Below are positions 1 through 7,783 of a stretch of DNA of 64,000 nucleotides, one piece after another. Each line of letters opens with the position of its first letter. The first letter of the stretch is position 1. Origin of the DNA: Niallia taxi (lineage in GTDB: Bacteria > Bacillota > Bacilli > Bacillales > Cytobacillaceae); NCBI RefSeq assembly GCF_032818155.1, contig NZ_CP102590.1:124001-188000 (forward strand), in the 5' to 3' direction. The translations under genes and the position numbers were made by a program. The notes below the pieces were generated by a model. It saw only the letters and a program-made list of their open reading frames with translations. It was not told the origin of the DNA and did not search any database.

Positions 1-234
1 TATCACTGGGAACTGCATAGAGTTGGTAAAGATGAAGTAAGTATAAAAATTCATCTAAAAGAAAATGATGATGGCAAATTAGAATTGGTTTATGAGGAAT
101 TATGTGATATAAAAAGGTTGGTAGTAGCAATTGGGAAACATCTATATTCTAATAAGGAATTACTATCAAATCAGAAAGTGAACCGCCTTTATCAAGACTT
201 ACAAAAAGGCATAAGATACATGAAGAATATTTAG
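1..234 (+). CDS. C-terminal end of an unrecognised protein (partial)
   Basis: Frame 1 is open from the window edge to TAG at 232-234, giving 77 residues that begin YHWELHRVGKDE and end GIRYMKNI. The piece is charged (Lys/Glu rich), has no membrane segment and ends 25 nt before the MarR gene, which may be co-transcribed with it. I do not recognise the family; the start and most of the protein lie outside the window. The open frame to the edge and the close spacing are the only support. Confidence 0.5.
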   Translation, partial: YHWELHRVGKDEVSIKIHLKENDDGKLELVYEELCDIKRLVVAIGKHLYSNKELLSNQKVNRLYQDLQKGIRYMKNI

Positions 235-259
235 GATTATACGCAGAAGCGAGGTTAAT

Positions 260-700
260 ATGGAGTCAGAACAACGGTATAAGAAATTAAAAGAGTTTCA
301 AGAGCTATATGAAAGCATCTTTAGAAAAACAAAAACCAAAAACGACTTTTTTCCAAAAACAGATTTTAACTTAAGTGACGGTCATATTTTAATTTTGACA
401 TATCTCTATAAAGTGAAAACTTGTACAGCATCTGAAATCACCAAGTATTTAGGAATTACTTCAGGTGGAGGTACAGTTCTTACAGATACGTTATTAAAGC
501 ATGATTTAATAAATCGATATCGCTCAAGTGAAGACAGGAGAGTAGTGAAGCTGTCTTTAACAGCTGAAGGGGAGAAAATTGTTAATCAGATTATTGAAAA
601 TAGAGCAGCAGTATTTGTTGAGCTTCTGCAGGACTTGGAAGAAACAGAAATTGATCAAATGCTGAATGTTTTTCACAAGTTAAATAAGAAGCTGAAATAA
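260..700 (+). CDS. MarR family transcriptional regulator
   Basis: A 146-residue winged-helix regulator of usual MarR length. The DNA-binding core is visible at residues 55-100: the recognition region ITKYLGITSGGGTVLTD followed by the wing with the SSEDRRVVKLSLTAEG signature (the D-R-R of MarR wings). Flanking helices would form the dimer interface. The gene is followed by a perfect 9-bp inverted repeat and then an ABM monooxygenase and a DUF2798 membrane protein, so it probably controls that pair and possibly itself. The ligand cannot be read from the sequence. Family assignment is firm; the target is inferred. Confidence 0.9.
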   Translation: MESEQRYKKLKEFQELYESIFRKTKTKNDFFPKTDFNLSDGHILILTYLYKVKTCTASEITKYLGITSGGGTVLTDTLLKHDLINRYRSSEDRRVVKLSLTAEGEKIVNQIIENRAAVFVELLQDLEETEIDQMLNVFHKLNKKLK

Positions 701-757
701 TTGAGAGAAGTTCTCATTGACTAATAATAAAAATCTATGTTAACCTTACTAATACTT

Positions 758-780
758 AATATCTTAGTAAGTAAGATATT
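758..780. promoter_or_regulatory. Perfect inverted repeat, putative MarR operator
   Basis: AATATCTTA, 5-nt spacer GTAAG, TAAGATATT: two perfect 9-bp arms between the MarR gene and the monooxygenase, about 18 nt before the latter's Shine-Dalgarno. An overlapping repeat TTACTAA/TTAGTAA starts upstream. Size and symmetry fit a MarR dimer site; binding is inferred from position. Confidence 0.6.
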
Positions 781-810
781 TATTTAATAATATATATGGA
801 GGTATGTTTG

Positions 811-1137
811 ATGTTTGTTAATCAAGCGAGCTTTGAAGGGGATAAAGCGAATGAAGCTAAAATTATCGCAAAGATGAAAAAGACGTTTGCAGAATTACAA
901 GATGTGTCTGGTTTGCTAAGTTCTGAATGCTGGAAAAAAGAAAAAAATGACGTTGTAGAATATTCGATTGTGACAAAATGGACGGCAAAACAAGATTTCA
1001 TTGCATGGCTTTCAAGAGAAGAACATGTAAATGAGCATAAAGAGATGAATAAACAAAGGAAGCAAGGGATCAGTGAAAACCCAAGTATGAAAAAGACGAT
1101 TACTCAATATGAAGAAGTAGAGATCGCAAACTTATAA
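811..1137 (+). CDS. ABM-superfamily (antibiotic biosynthesis / heme-degrading type) monooxygenase
   Basis: A 108-residue single-domain protein of the ABM dimeric alpha+beta barrel superfamily. The pattern of an N-terminal strand (MFVNQASFE), helix, the SSECWKKEKNDVVEYSIVTKW strands and the aromatic segment DFIAWLSREEHVNEHKE resembles HmoA/IsdG-like proteins. ATG at 811 is chosen because GGAGGT at 798-803 lies 7 nt upstream; the earlier in-frame ATG at 796 overlaps that site. It sits between a MarR operator and a small membrane protein, which suggests an inducible redox or quinone/heme-related role. The substrate is unknown; heme degradation would need conserved Asn/Trp/His residues checked by alignment. 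Confidence 0.75.
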   Translation: MFVNQASFEGDKANEAKIIAKMKKTFAELQDVSGLLSSECWKKEKNDVVEYSIVTKWTAKQDFIAWLSREEHVNEHKEMNKQRKQGISENPSMKKTITQYEEVEIANL

Positions 1138-1158
1138 AAGTATTGTTAAGGGGTAGTT

Positions 1159-1416
1159 ATGAAGATTCATATAAAATATAAACAGCTTGTTTTTGCTTTC
1201 TTTATGTCGTTAAGTATGAGTGTATTTATTTCATTTATACTTGTTTCGATTAATTTTGGGTATAACAGTCATTTTCTTCCACAATGGTTAAAAACATGGA
1301 GCCAAGCATTTATTTGTGCATTTTTTGGAGCTTATTTTTTCCCGAAATTTATTCATAAAATTATGGTAAAAATTCGATTTGTGGAAAATGAAATAAAAGA
1401 TTCAGAGATTGGTTGA
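1159..1416 (+). CDS. DUF2798 family small membrane protein
   Basis: 85 residues with two hydrophobic helices (about 11-31 and 48-66) separated by a short loop, matching the two-helix DUF2798 family often found beside MarR or TetR regulators. It begins 22 nt after the monooxygenase stop with Shine-Dalgarno AGGGG, so the two probably form one transcript ending at the terminator at 1454. The function of the family is unknown. Confidence 0.7.
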   Translation: MKIHIKYKQLVFAFFMSLSMSVFISFILVSINFGYNSHFLPQWLKTWSQAFICAFFGAYFFPKFIHKIMVKIRFVENEIKDSEIG

Positions 1417-1453
1417 ATGCTTGCATTTGCTGGTAGACATAAGTAATAAAGTA

Positions 1454-1486
1454 ACAACACCCTGCGTAAAAGGGTGTTGTTTTTTA
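1454..1486. terminator. Bidirectional intrinsic terminator
   Basis: Stem ACAACACCCT / AGGGTGTTGT (10 bp) followed by a T run on the plus strand. It separates the DUF2798 gene from the convergent RpiR gene, whose stop lies in the T tract. Confidence 0.85.
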
Positions 1487-2299
1487 GCGAGGAAGAAAGT
1501 CTTTAAAGCTTTTTCGAAGCTTATCAAGCTGTTCCATATTTTCTAATGAAGGAATTGCCTTTCCAACTTCCACAATAAGATTTTCCATTAGGAAAAGAGG
1601 GGCAATCATCGAATGAAACTCATTTTTTTCGCCTCTGTCAGCATACAGAAAGATATCATATTTAATAGGGGCTTCGAGTCCAGGTTGGTCACTTATCACA
1701 ATTGTTTTACAGTTTTTGTGATGTGCATGCATTAAAAGCACCTCTGCTTCCTTAAGTAGCCTTCCAAAGCTAAAAAGCATAACAGTGCAATACTCATTTA
1801 TGTGTAAAAGCTCCTCCAATATTTCACTTCCAAGCCATCTTACAATCCGCACATCAAGACCATATCGCCGCAATCTATAGCTTAAAAGCTCACCAAGTCC
1901 AAGGGAAGGACCTGGTGCATAAATATATAGCTTATTTGATGTACAAATGGAGGAAACGGCTTGTTCAAATGCTTCCTTTTGAAATAAGTTTAATGTGGCC
2001 TGCAGGTGGTGAATACTTCGGTTTAAATGATGACTTTGCAAGCTAGAATACTCTAAATCTGTCATTGTATTCAACAGCTTTTTTGCTGGTGTAATTTCTC
2101 GTTTTTCCTTTAAAAATTGCTTAAAGGCTTTCAAATTATCAAAGCCTACTGCCTTCCAAAACCGTGATACAGAAGCAATGCTTACACCAGTTGCAGCCGC
2201 AATATCCTTTTCCGTAGAAATAAGGACCTCTGCTTCATTATGGACAATCCAGTTACCTATTCGCCATTGACTTGAAGACAGCTCATTTAAATTAAACAC
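1484..2299 (-). CDS. RpiR/MurR family transcriptional regulator (HTH + SIS)
   Basis: 271 residues. The N-terminal HTH_6 domain (1-75) contains KDIAAATGVSIASVSRFWKAVGF, the usual RpiR recognition region. A C-terminal SIS phosphosugar-binding domain spans about 110-260, with IYAPGPSLGLGELLSYRLRRYG and the strand VMLFSFGRLLKEA. GTG start at 2299 with GGAG 7 nt upstream. It is divergent from the ECF transporter cassette and probably regulates it, sensing a phosphorylated sugar or similar ligand. Typical SIS phosphate-binding Ser/Thr residues are only partly evident (the loop is APGPS), so the ligand may not be a canonical sugar phosphate. Confidence 0.85.
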   Translation of the reverse strand: MFNLNELSSSQWRIGNWIVHNEAEVLISTEKDIAAATGVSIASVSRFWKAVGFDNLKAFKQFLKEKREITPAKKLLNTMTDLEYSSLQSHHLNRSIHHLQATLNLFQKEAFEQAVSSICTSNKLYIYAPGPSLGLGELLSYRLRRYGLDVRIVRWLGSEILEELLHINEYCTVMLFSFGRLLKEAEVLLMHAHHKNCKTIVISDQPGLEAPIKYDIFLYADRGEKNEFHSMIAPLFLMENLIVEVGKAIPSLENMEQLDKLRKSFKDFLPR

Positions 2300-2461
2300 T
2301 GGTTTTCTCCTTTTTTCTAATATCGTAGCATTTCCTGCAAAAAAAATATCAAAATGAAAGAAAATGATAAAAAGTTTACAGTTTTCTTACAATTGCAATA
2401 TTAGCTATTTATATTTGTTTTTTACAATGTAATAGAAATGACAAAGGAGGGAACCAAATCT
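2300..2461. promoter_or_regulatory. Divergent control region between rpiR-like gene and ECF cassette
   Basis: AT-rich region carrying a 7-bp inverted repeat AAGAAAA (2358-2364) / TTTTCTT (2382-2388), a plausible RpiR-type site because members of the family often bind separated GAAA/TTTC half-sites. A Shine-Dalgarno AAGGAGGG at 2444-2451 precedes the ECF S gene. The operator assignment is weak. Confidence 0.35.
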
Positions 2462-3319
2462 ATGAAACGAAATTACACGCTTACCCAGTCACAGAAAATG
2501 ATGGTATTTATTTTATCGATGTCTCTTTACGGCCTTTCTAACATGATTACGGAACTTGTACCTTCTATTTATCTTGGTCCAGTTGAATTCTCCATTGAGT
2601 ATTTTGCATTTATCCCACTCACACTATGTATTTTGTTTCACCCCCTTTATGCTGGGATTGGAGCTGCATTGGGCGAAGTAATTTTTGGAGAAATTATGCT
2701 CGGCCAATTTGGAGGCTTTGGAGAGTTAGAGAAATTTATCTCCTTTTCCCTTGCGATGTACATAGCTGGCAGTCTGGTTAAGGATCCAAGGAACAAGCGT
2801 CATGTTGGTATTGCCGCAATGACCGGCGTAGTTATTCATCAACTGATAAGTATGATGGTCGATATAGGAAAGGTTTGGGTAGGTGTTGATGATTTTGAAG
2901 CACTTCCTGGACTTGCTGAGAGTGTCGTAGTAGTTGAAGGATTCTCATTCTTGAATGATGTGCTTTTTTCCGGTATCTTATTTGCACTCTTGCCAACACT
3001 CTATCTTGTGCCAAGACTTTACGGAAAAATAGAACCATTGCTGGGAATGAAGCCTCGTACTCCTGATAACGCTTATGCTATTCGTGGGATTTTACACCCA
3101 AGGTTTTTGATTCCAGTTATTTTATTGGCGATATCAGCATTCGGGTTTGAATATTTATCAGAAACAGAATGGAACATCTTCGAATGGGAAGCAACATTTT
3201 CTTATATTTCAGAATCAACGTTAACCTTGATTTCCTTAGGCATTGCAGCGGTAGTTTCTGCCACTATTGTATATGTACTTATTAAGCGTTCTAAAAAGGA
3301 AAGGAATAAAGCAGCATGA
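2462..3319 (+). CDS. ECF transporter substrate-binding S component
   Basis: 285-residue integral membrane protein with about six hydrophobic helices. It precedes an energy-coupling ATPase and T protein in an overlapping operon, which identifies it as the substrate-specific S component. The long N-terminal region ELVPSIYLGPVEFSIEYFAF and the conserved-looking GAALGEVIFGE helix face what would be the binding site; residues 205-285 add an extension with one more membrane segment and a basic tail. ATG at 2462 is preferred over 2438 because the strong AAGGAGGG lies between them. The substrate is unknown; RpiR control and a PHP hydrolase next door suggest a phosphorylated or phosphorylatable nutrient. 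Confidence 0.75.
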   Translation: MKRNYTLTQSQKMMVFILSMSLYGLSNMITELVPSIYLGPVEFSIEYFAFIPLTLCILFHPLYAGIGAALGEVIFGEIMLGQFGGFGELEKFISFSLAMYIAGSLVKDPRNKRHVGIAAMTGVVIHQLISMMVDIGKVWVGVDDFEALPGLAESVVVVEGFSFLNDVLFSGILFALLPTLYLVPRLYGKIEPLLGMKPRTPDNAYAIRGILHPRFLIPVILLAISAFGFEYLSETEWNIFEWEATFSYISESTLTLISLGIAAVVSATIVYVLIKRSKKERNKAA

Positions 3320-5022
3320 ACACAATAATAGACATTCAGAATGTAAGTTTTACTTATCCTAATGAGGAGGAAGCAATCTTAAAGAATGTCAGCATTACTG
3401 TTGAAAAGGGAGAGTTCTTAGCTATTATTGGGGGGAATGGGAGCGGCAAGTCAACACTATGTAAGCTTCTGAATGGTTTAATTCCCCATTATTATACTGG
3501 TGATTTTGAAGGAGAAGCTTGCATTAATGGACTGAATATAACCTCAAATACTGTAGCAGATCTTTCCGAGCATGTAGGCTATGTTTATCAAGATTTTGAG
3601 AATCAAATAGTTCAAGCAAGAGTAATGGAAGATGCAGCATTTGCTCCACTTCACTTTGGTTATGCTGATTATATGGAAAGAGCACGTGAAGCACTTAAAA
3701 TTGTCGGATTAGAAGATTATGAGAATGAATTTGTGTGGCAGCTAAGTGGGGGGCAGAAGCACTTGCTTGCATTGGCAGGATGTTTGGCATTAAATCCAAA
3801 GATTATCGTGCTTGATGAACCGATAGCACAACTAGATCCATACCATGCAAAATCTATGTATGATGTATTAAAGAAACTGCATCAACAATACGAGAAAACA
3901 ATCATTGTTATTGAGCATCACACAGAATTTATTGCCGAATATTGCTCGACCGTTTTGTTAGTCGATAAAGGAAGGGTCGTATGGAAAAGACCAGTTCGGG
4001 AGGCTTTAACTGCTGTTGAAGATTTAACAGCGCGAAATATATATCCGCCGCAAGTAACACAGGCTGCATTTGGGTTAAACGTGCATCAGGCAACTGTTCC
4101 GATTACATTGGAAGAAGCTGGGGAAAGTTTTGCGCATCTCGTGAAGAAGGAAATTCCCATAACTGATGTCCCGTCTATGAAAAGCAGCGAAGCAATAGCA
4201 GAATTTAAGGATGTCCGTTTTTCTTATCAAACTGTTGAACGATCGTATAAGCAAATTTTACAGGATATAAATATTACTTTTTCCAAAGGAGAAAAGGTGG
4301 CGCTTGTTGGAAATAATGGTGCTGGAAAATCGACGTTGCTTCGTTTGCTGACAGGGTTTCGAAAACCTAATGCTGGAACTGTTTCTATTAAAGGGAAGTC
4401 AACAGCAAAACAGTCACCAGAAAAACTGGCAGACATTGTTACATATATATACCAAAATCCAGAACAGATGTTTATTGAGGACTCTGTGCGCAAGGATGTA
4501 GAGTTTTTCTTGAAGGCACGTAAACAACAAGGATACGAAGAGATAGTAGATCATATTCTGGAGCTTTTCCATCTTTCCGAGCTACAGCATAAAGACAGCA
4601 GGCTAATGAGTGGTGGCCAGCAGCGGAGAGCATCTCTTGCCATTGGTGCTGCTATGAATCCAGCAATTATTCTCCTTGATGAACCAACTGCCAATTTAGA
4701 TATTGCTACTCGGAAGCACCTCACACAATTCATTGATAAGCTGGCAGTTAGAACAGAGTTAGTGTTAATTGCCACACATGATATGCAACTTGTCAGTGAA
4801 TGGGCTACACGAGTTGTCGTTATGAACAATGGCCAAATTATTTATGATGGTGACAAGGAAGGATTATTCTCTAATTCCTTACTGATGAGAAGGGCGGGAA
4901 TTATTCCTCCGCAAATTGTGGAGTTATCACATAAGCTCAACATAACACCTGCTAAGTATACGATTGATTCATTTATAGATTTTTTTCAGGAGGAATCTGC
5001 ATGGATTATGCAAAAAACATGA
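3316..5022 (+). CDS. ECF transporter fused double ATPase (EcfA-EcfA')
   Basis: 568 residues with two ABC ATPase domains in tandem. Domain 1 (about 1-240) has Walker A GGNGSGKST, signature QLSGGQKH and Walker B IIVLDEPIAQLD. Domain 2 (about 290-540) has Walker A GNNGAGKST, signature LMSGGQQRR and Walker B IILLDEPTANLD with the switch His in ATHDM. The start overlaps the S gene by 4 nt (ATGA), so expression is probably translationally coupled. It powers import through the S and T proteins at the cytoplasmic face. The fusion replaces the usual separate EcfA1/EcfA2 pair and fits a dedicated (group I) ECF system. Confidence 0.93.
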   Translation: MNTIIDIQNVSFTYPNEEEAILKNVSITVEKGEFLAIIGGNGSGKSTLCKLLNGLIPHYYTGDFEGEACINGLNITSNTVADLSEHVGYVYQDFENQIVQARVMEDAAFAPLHFGYADYMERAREALKIVGLEDYENEFVWQLSGGQKHLLALAGCLALNPKIIVLDEPIAQLDPYHAKSMYDVLKKLHQQYEKTIIVIEHHTEFIAEYCSTVLLVDKGRVVWKRPVREALTAVEDLTARNIYPPQVTQAAFGLNVHQATVPITLEEAGESFAHLVKKEIPITDVPSMKSSEAIAEFKDVRFSYQTVERSYKQILQDINITFSKGEKVALVGNNGAGKSTLLRLLTGFRKPNAGTVSIKGKSTAKQSPEKLADIVTYIYQNPEQMFIEDSVRKDVEFFLKARKQQGYEEIVDHILELFHLSELQHKDSRLMSGGQQRRASLAIGAAMNPAIILLDEPTANLDIATRKHLTQFIDKLAVRTELVLIATHDMQLVSEWATRVVVMNNGQIIYDGDKEGLFSNSLLMRRAGIIPPQIVELSHKLNITPAKYTIDSFIDFFQEESAWIMQKT

Positions 5023-5819
5023 TCGACAAGCTGAATGTGGAGCAAATGAAAATCGAGCTGATGAATACGGCATATGCCAATGACCAAACATTCATTGCGA
5101 AATTAGACCCGCGTATCTTGTTCATCTGGTATGGTTTTTTTGGAATTGCACCATGGTTTATTGATGAACAAGTTGTATTACTAGGGATGCTCCTTGCGAC
5201 AATTATCACTACCGTTATGACGAAAGTAAGCAGGTTGATTTTGTTTATTCTTATTCTTGGCATACTTGGTCAAGGCGGCTATATGTTTATTGCTACCTTA
5301 TTTTTTGGTGGAAATATCACTGTATTACTCCCATTAATTATGCTAACAGTGAAGCTGGCAGTTATTTCTTTAGCAAGTATCACGGTCTTTTGCTCCATGA
5401 GTCCTGAAAAGCTAAGTGTTGGGTTATTGAGTATTGGGGTGCCAGGACAAGTTTCATTTTCGATTTCGTATGGCTATAGAATGCTTCCACTGTTGCTTGA
5501 GGAGTATAATCATGTATTTATGTCCTATCGGTTAAGAGGAAGAGCGCCTGATAAGAAGGGGTTTCTTTATTGGAGAATTACCTATTACTTCATTAGGCTT
5601 GCAGTATTGTCCTTTTATCCGCTGCTTCTTAGTGTAGCAAAACGTGCACGGACAACGGTTGAGGCACTTGAAACAAAGGGAAGCAAAAATGCATTCAAAA
5701 ATCCAGTTGTTAAAAAGCTGAAGCTCCAAACACTTAAAATTGGCAGAAGTGATTATGGATTTCTAACAATCAGCATAGTTTATATTGTTTCCCTGTATAT
5801 CGTGGCTTTCCAATTATAA
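5001..5819 (+). CDS. ECF transporter T component (EcfT/CbiQ family)
   Basis: 272 residues. Several hydrophobic helices (about 38-130 and 245-268) flank a cytoplasmic segment with the ECF coupling signatures: SYRLRGRAPDKKG and SVAKRARTTVEALETKG carry the Ala-Arg-Gly/Ala-Arg-Thr-type motifs that contact the ATPases. Shine-Dalgarno AGGAGG ends 9 nt before the ATG; the gene overlaps the ATPase gene by 22 nt. It forms the membrane scaffold joining the S protein to the double ATPase. Highly likely. Confidence 0.9.
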   Translation: MDYAKNMIDKLNVEQMKIELMNTAYANDQTFIAKLDPRILFIWYGFFGIAPWFIDEQVVLLGMLLATIITTVMTKVSRLILFILILGILGQGGYMFIATLFFGGNITVLLPLIMLTVKLAVISLASITVFCSMSPEKLSVGLLSIGVPGQVSFSISYGYRMLPLLLEEYNHVFMSYRLRGRAPDKKGFLYWRITYYFIRLAVLSFYPLLLSVAKRARTTVEALETKGSKNAFKNPVVKKLKLQTLKIGRSDYGFLTISIVYIVSLYIVAFQL

Positions 5820-5838
5820 ATGAAAAGGAGCTTCTAAC

Positions 5839-6609
5839 ATGAAAATTGATTTACACACACATGTAAAAATATCGAAAAAATCGGAATTTATGCCAGATTA
5901 TTTTCAAACAATGGTGAAAGAAGCAAAAGCAGCGGGCCTTGATGCAATTGCCTTAACAGAGCATTTCAACACACTAAGATTTCTGGATGTTTATGATTAT
6001 TTAGACCAGCAATACCTTTATAAAGATGATTATTATGAGGTAGAAGGACTGAAGATATTTCCAGGCATGGAGGTAGATGTGGAGGGCGTTGGTCACATTC
6101 TGCTGATTAGCAATCGTGATGCAATATTACATATGTTTAAAAGTTTACAGCCTCATTTAGAGGAAGATAAATTTATTGCACTTGCTGCACTACTCGACAT
6201 TGCTGATTCCTATGAAACTATTACAATTGGGGGACATCCGTTTCGTCCGAGTACACCACTTACCCAGCATGAACCAAGTGTATTAAGAAGGTTAGATGCC
6301 CTTGATTTAAATGGAAAAGATCTTTATTCCATTGGGGTCGAAGAAAATAAAGAAAATGTGTATTGGCTAGCAGAAAAATTAGGACTTCCAGTCACAGCAG
6401 GAAGCGATACACATCAATTTCTTCAGTATGGTGCCGTTTTAAACGATTTAGAACAAGACTGTTCCACGATAACTGAATTAAAAGCAGCAATCAAAAGCAG
6501 GCAATACTCAGTTGAAATTTCTCCAGATTTACATTTGCGCGTGCGCTCTGCAACGCTAGCAAAAAAACTGATGAAGCAGCTCCTTGCTAAAAAGGAAGTT
6601 ATCAGTTAA
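5839..6609 (+). CDS. PHP domain metal-dependent hydrolase
   Basis: 256 residues spanning one PHP (polymerase and histidinol phosphatase) domain. Metal ligands are visible in order: DLHTHVK (H-x-H), ALTEHFN, FPGMEVD, GGHPFR and the terminal GSDTHQF. Such proteins hydrolyse phosphate monoesters or diesters with three metal ions. It begins 20 nt after the ECF T gene with AAAGGAG upstream and is the last gene of the cassette. I infer that it dephosphorylates the transported compound or a metabolite of it; the actual substrate cannot be read. Cytosolic, no signal peptide. Confidence 0.85.
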   Translation: MKIDLHTHVKISKKSEFMPDYFQTMVKEAKAAGLDAIALTEHFNTLRFLDVYDYLDQQYLYKDDYYEVEGLKIFPGMEVDVEGVGHILLISNRDAILHMFKSLQPHLEEDKFIALAALLDIADSYETITIGGHPFRPSTPLTQHEPSVLRRLDALDLNGKDLYSIGVEENKENVYWLAEKLGLPVTAGSDTHQFLQYGAVLNDLEQDCSTITELKAAIKSRQYSVEISPDLHLRVRSATLAKKLMKQLLAKKEVIS

Positions 6610-6747
6610 AAAGGACAAAAAGAAATAACTAATACTTCATTAAGAAAGATATTAAATGATATCCACCTTAATTACATTCATGTTTGAGATAAGCTAGAAT
6701 TCCCGAGGAGATGAACGTATATATAAGCTGTAATATTAAAACAGAAT

Positions 6748-6780
6748 AAAACCGAACAAACTAGACTTGTTCGGTTTTAT
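6748..6780. terminator. Bidirectional intrinsic terminator
   Basis: Perfect 12-bp stem AAAACCGAACAA / TTGTTCGGTTTT with a 7-nt loop. It lies between the PHP gene and the convergent SMR pair and can serve both. Confidence 0.85.
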
Positions 6781-6812
6781 GAGTTGATATTACTAGTATT
6801 TATTATACTTCT

Positions 6813-7127
6813 CTATGAAACTAGCTTTAACCCAACTGCTGCACCTAAAACCATTGCGATAAATATAAGTCTTCGCCAGTCTTTGGACTCCCCGTAAAGA
6901 ATCATACCAAGTATTGCTCCACCTGAAGCACCAATTCCTGTCCAAATGGCGTAGGCAGTACCCATAGGAAGTGTTTCCATTGCGTATGCAAGGAAAACAA
7001 AGCTTAATCCAAATCCAAGAATCAGTAGTAGGACAGACTGCCAGTTGCGGTCTTTATGCAATTTATTTATCATTGTTACACCAAACATTTCACAAATTCC
7101 TGCTGCAATTAAAGCGATCCAGGCCAT
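6813..7127 (-). CDS. ykkD: SMR family guanidinium/drug exporter subunit (YkkD-like)
   Basis: 104 residues with four hydrophobic helices. The essential membrane-embedded Glu lies in the first helix (AAGICEMFGV), and the TPMGTAYAIWTGIG-type signature is present as LPMGTAYAIWTGIGASG. It is adjacent to a second SMR subunit in the same transcript, as in Bacillus ykkCD, so a heterodimer in the cytoplasmic membrane is expected. The guanidine-I riboswitch ahead of the pair makes guanidinium a likely exported ion. Start at 7127 (MAWIAL) leaves 1 nt after the upstream stop; an alternative ATG at 7139 abuts the Shine-Dalgarno AAGGAG and is less likely. Confidence 0.9.
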   Translation of the reverse strand: MAWIALIAAGICEMFGVTMINKLHKDRNWQSVLLLILGFGLSFVFLAYAMETLPMGTAYAIWTGIGASGGAILGMILYGESKDWRRLIFIAMVLGAAVGLKLVS

Positions 7128-7128
7128 G

Positions 7129-7470
7129 TTAAGATACATCTCCTTTTTGCGTTTTATCCTTTGTTACTAATTTCAATCCGATTACTCCTGCCAACAAAAG
7201 CAGGATCAAAAGAACTTTTTCTATCTTAAATGGAACACCAAAGAATAGAATTTCAGTAAAAATTGTTCCAGCAGTCCCCAATCCTACAAAAACAGCATAA
7301 ACTGTTCCGACGGGCAGTTTTTTTCCTGCCATAATCATGACGTAAAAGCTAATAACGATACATATAGCAGTTCCTGTCCATGTTAGAAAACTATCAGAAT
7401 GCTTTAAGCCAATAACCCAAAATACTTCAAAAAATGCTGCAATAAAAACTTGAATCCAAGTGGAATTCAT
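7129..7470 (-). CDS. ykkC: SMR family guanidinium/drug exporter subunit (YkkC-like)
   Basis: 113 residues, four membrane helices, with the key Glu in helix 1 ([15 protein letters not shown]) and the SMR signature [19 protein letters not shown]. It is the first gene after the guanidine-I riboswitch and its promoter. ATG at 7470 follows GGAGGTGCATGAC at ideal spacing; the longer upstream frame runs through the riboswitch and is an artefact. It works with the next gene as a paired proton-coupled exporter. Export of guanidinium is inferred from the riboswitch; some SMR pairs also pump quaternary or larger cationic drugs. Confidence 0.9.
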   Translation of the reverse strand: MNSTWIQVFIAAFFEVFWVIGLKHSDSFLTWTGTAICIVISFYVMIMAGKKLPVGTVYAVFVGLGTAGTIFTEILFFGVPFKIEKVLLILLLLAGVIGLKLVTKDKTQKGDVS

Positions 7471-7499
7471 GTCATGCACCTCCAAATTTATTTTTGCCC

Positions 7500-7640
7500 G
7501 AAAAAAAAACAAAAGCCTGAGAGTAAACTGTAAACAGTTTCTCCCAGGCTTTTGTCCTTCCGTGACACAGCAATTGCTGTGAGTTTTCTCTCGGACCAGA
7601 CCAGCAAAAATTGCTGCGGAACCCTAGAAAACATTTTCGA
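7500..7640 (-). ncRNA. Guanidine-I riboswitch (ykkC) with terminator, SMR exporter copy
   Basis: Read on the minus strand, the conserved guanidine-I landmarks occur in order: CTAGGGTTCCG, CTGGTCCGAGAG, a variable hairpin with CAGCAATTGCTG, then CACGGAAGGACAAAAGCC. The 3' part can instead form a strong stem CAAAAGCCT..AGGCTTTTG (7510-7554) followed by nine Us, i.e. a terminator. Guanidine binding would favour read-through into the two SMR genes (an on-switch, as known for this class). Confidence 0.95.
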
Positions 7641-7658
7641 GCTATATAATTAATTTTT

Positions 7659-7686
7659 ATTATACTGCTATCTTTTTATTATTCAA
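7659..7686 (-). promoter_or_regulatory. SigA-type promoter of the SMR exporter transcript
   Basis: On the minus strand TTGAAT (7686-7681), 16-nt spacer, TATAAT (7664-7659), ending about 20 nt before the riboswitch. The -10 is a perfect consensus and no TnrA box is present upstream, unlike the two other guanidine transcripts. Confidence 0.65.
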
Positions 7687-7752
7687 GGAAGATATAGTGG
7701 TGGAAAAAGGAGGTTTTTTCAAAAAAGAAGAGAAAAAGAGAGATAATGAGAA

Positions 7753-7777
7753 GAGAAGGGTTATTTTAACCCTTCTC
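7753..7777 (-). terminator. Terminator-like hairpin after allophanate hydrolase gene
   Basis: 11-bp stem GAGAAGGGTTA / TAACCCTTCTC starting 6 nt after the stop codon, followed on the minus strand by pyrimidine-rich DNA rather than a pure T run. Confidence 0.65.
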
Positions 7778-7783
7778 GATTAT

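Noticed and set aside
7471..7512. N-terminal extension of the YkkC-like ORF into the leader
   Set aside because: Overlaps the riboswitch terminator tail; GGAGGT points to ATG 7470.
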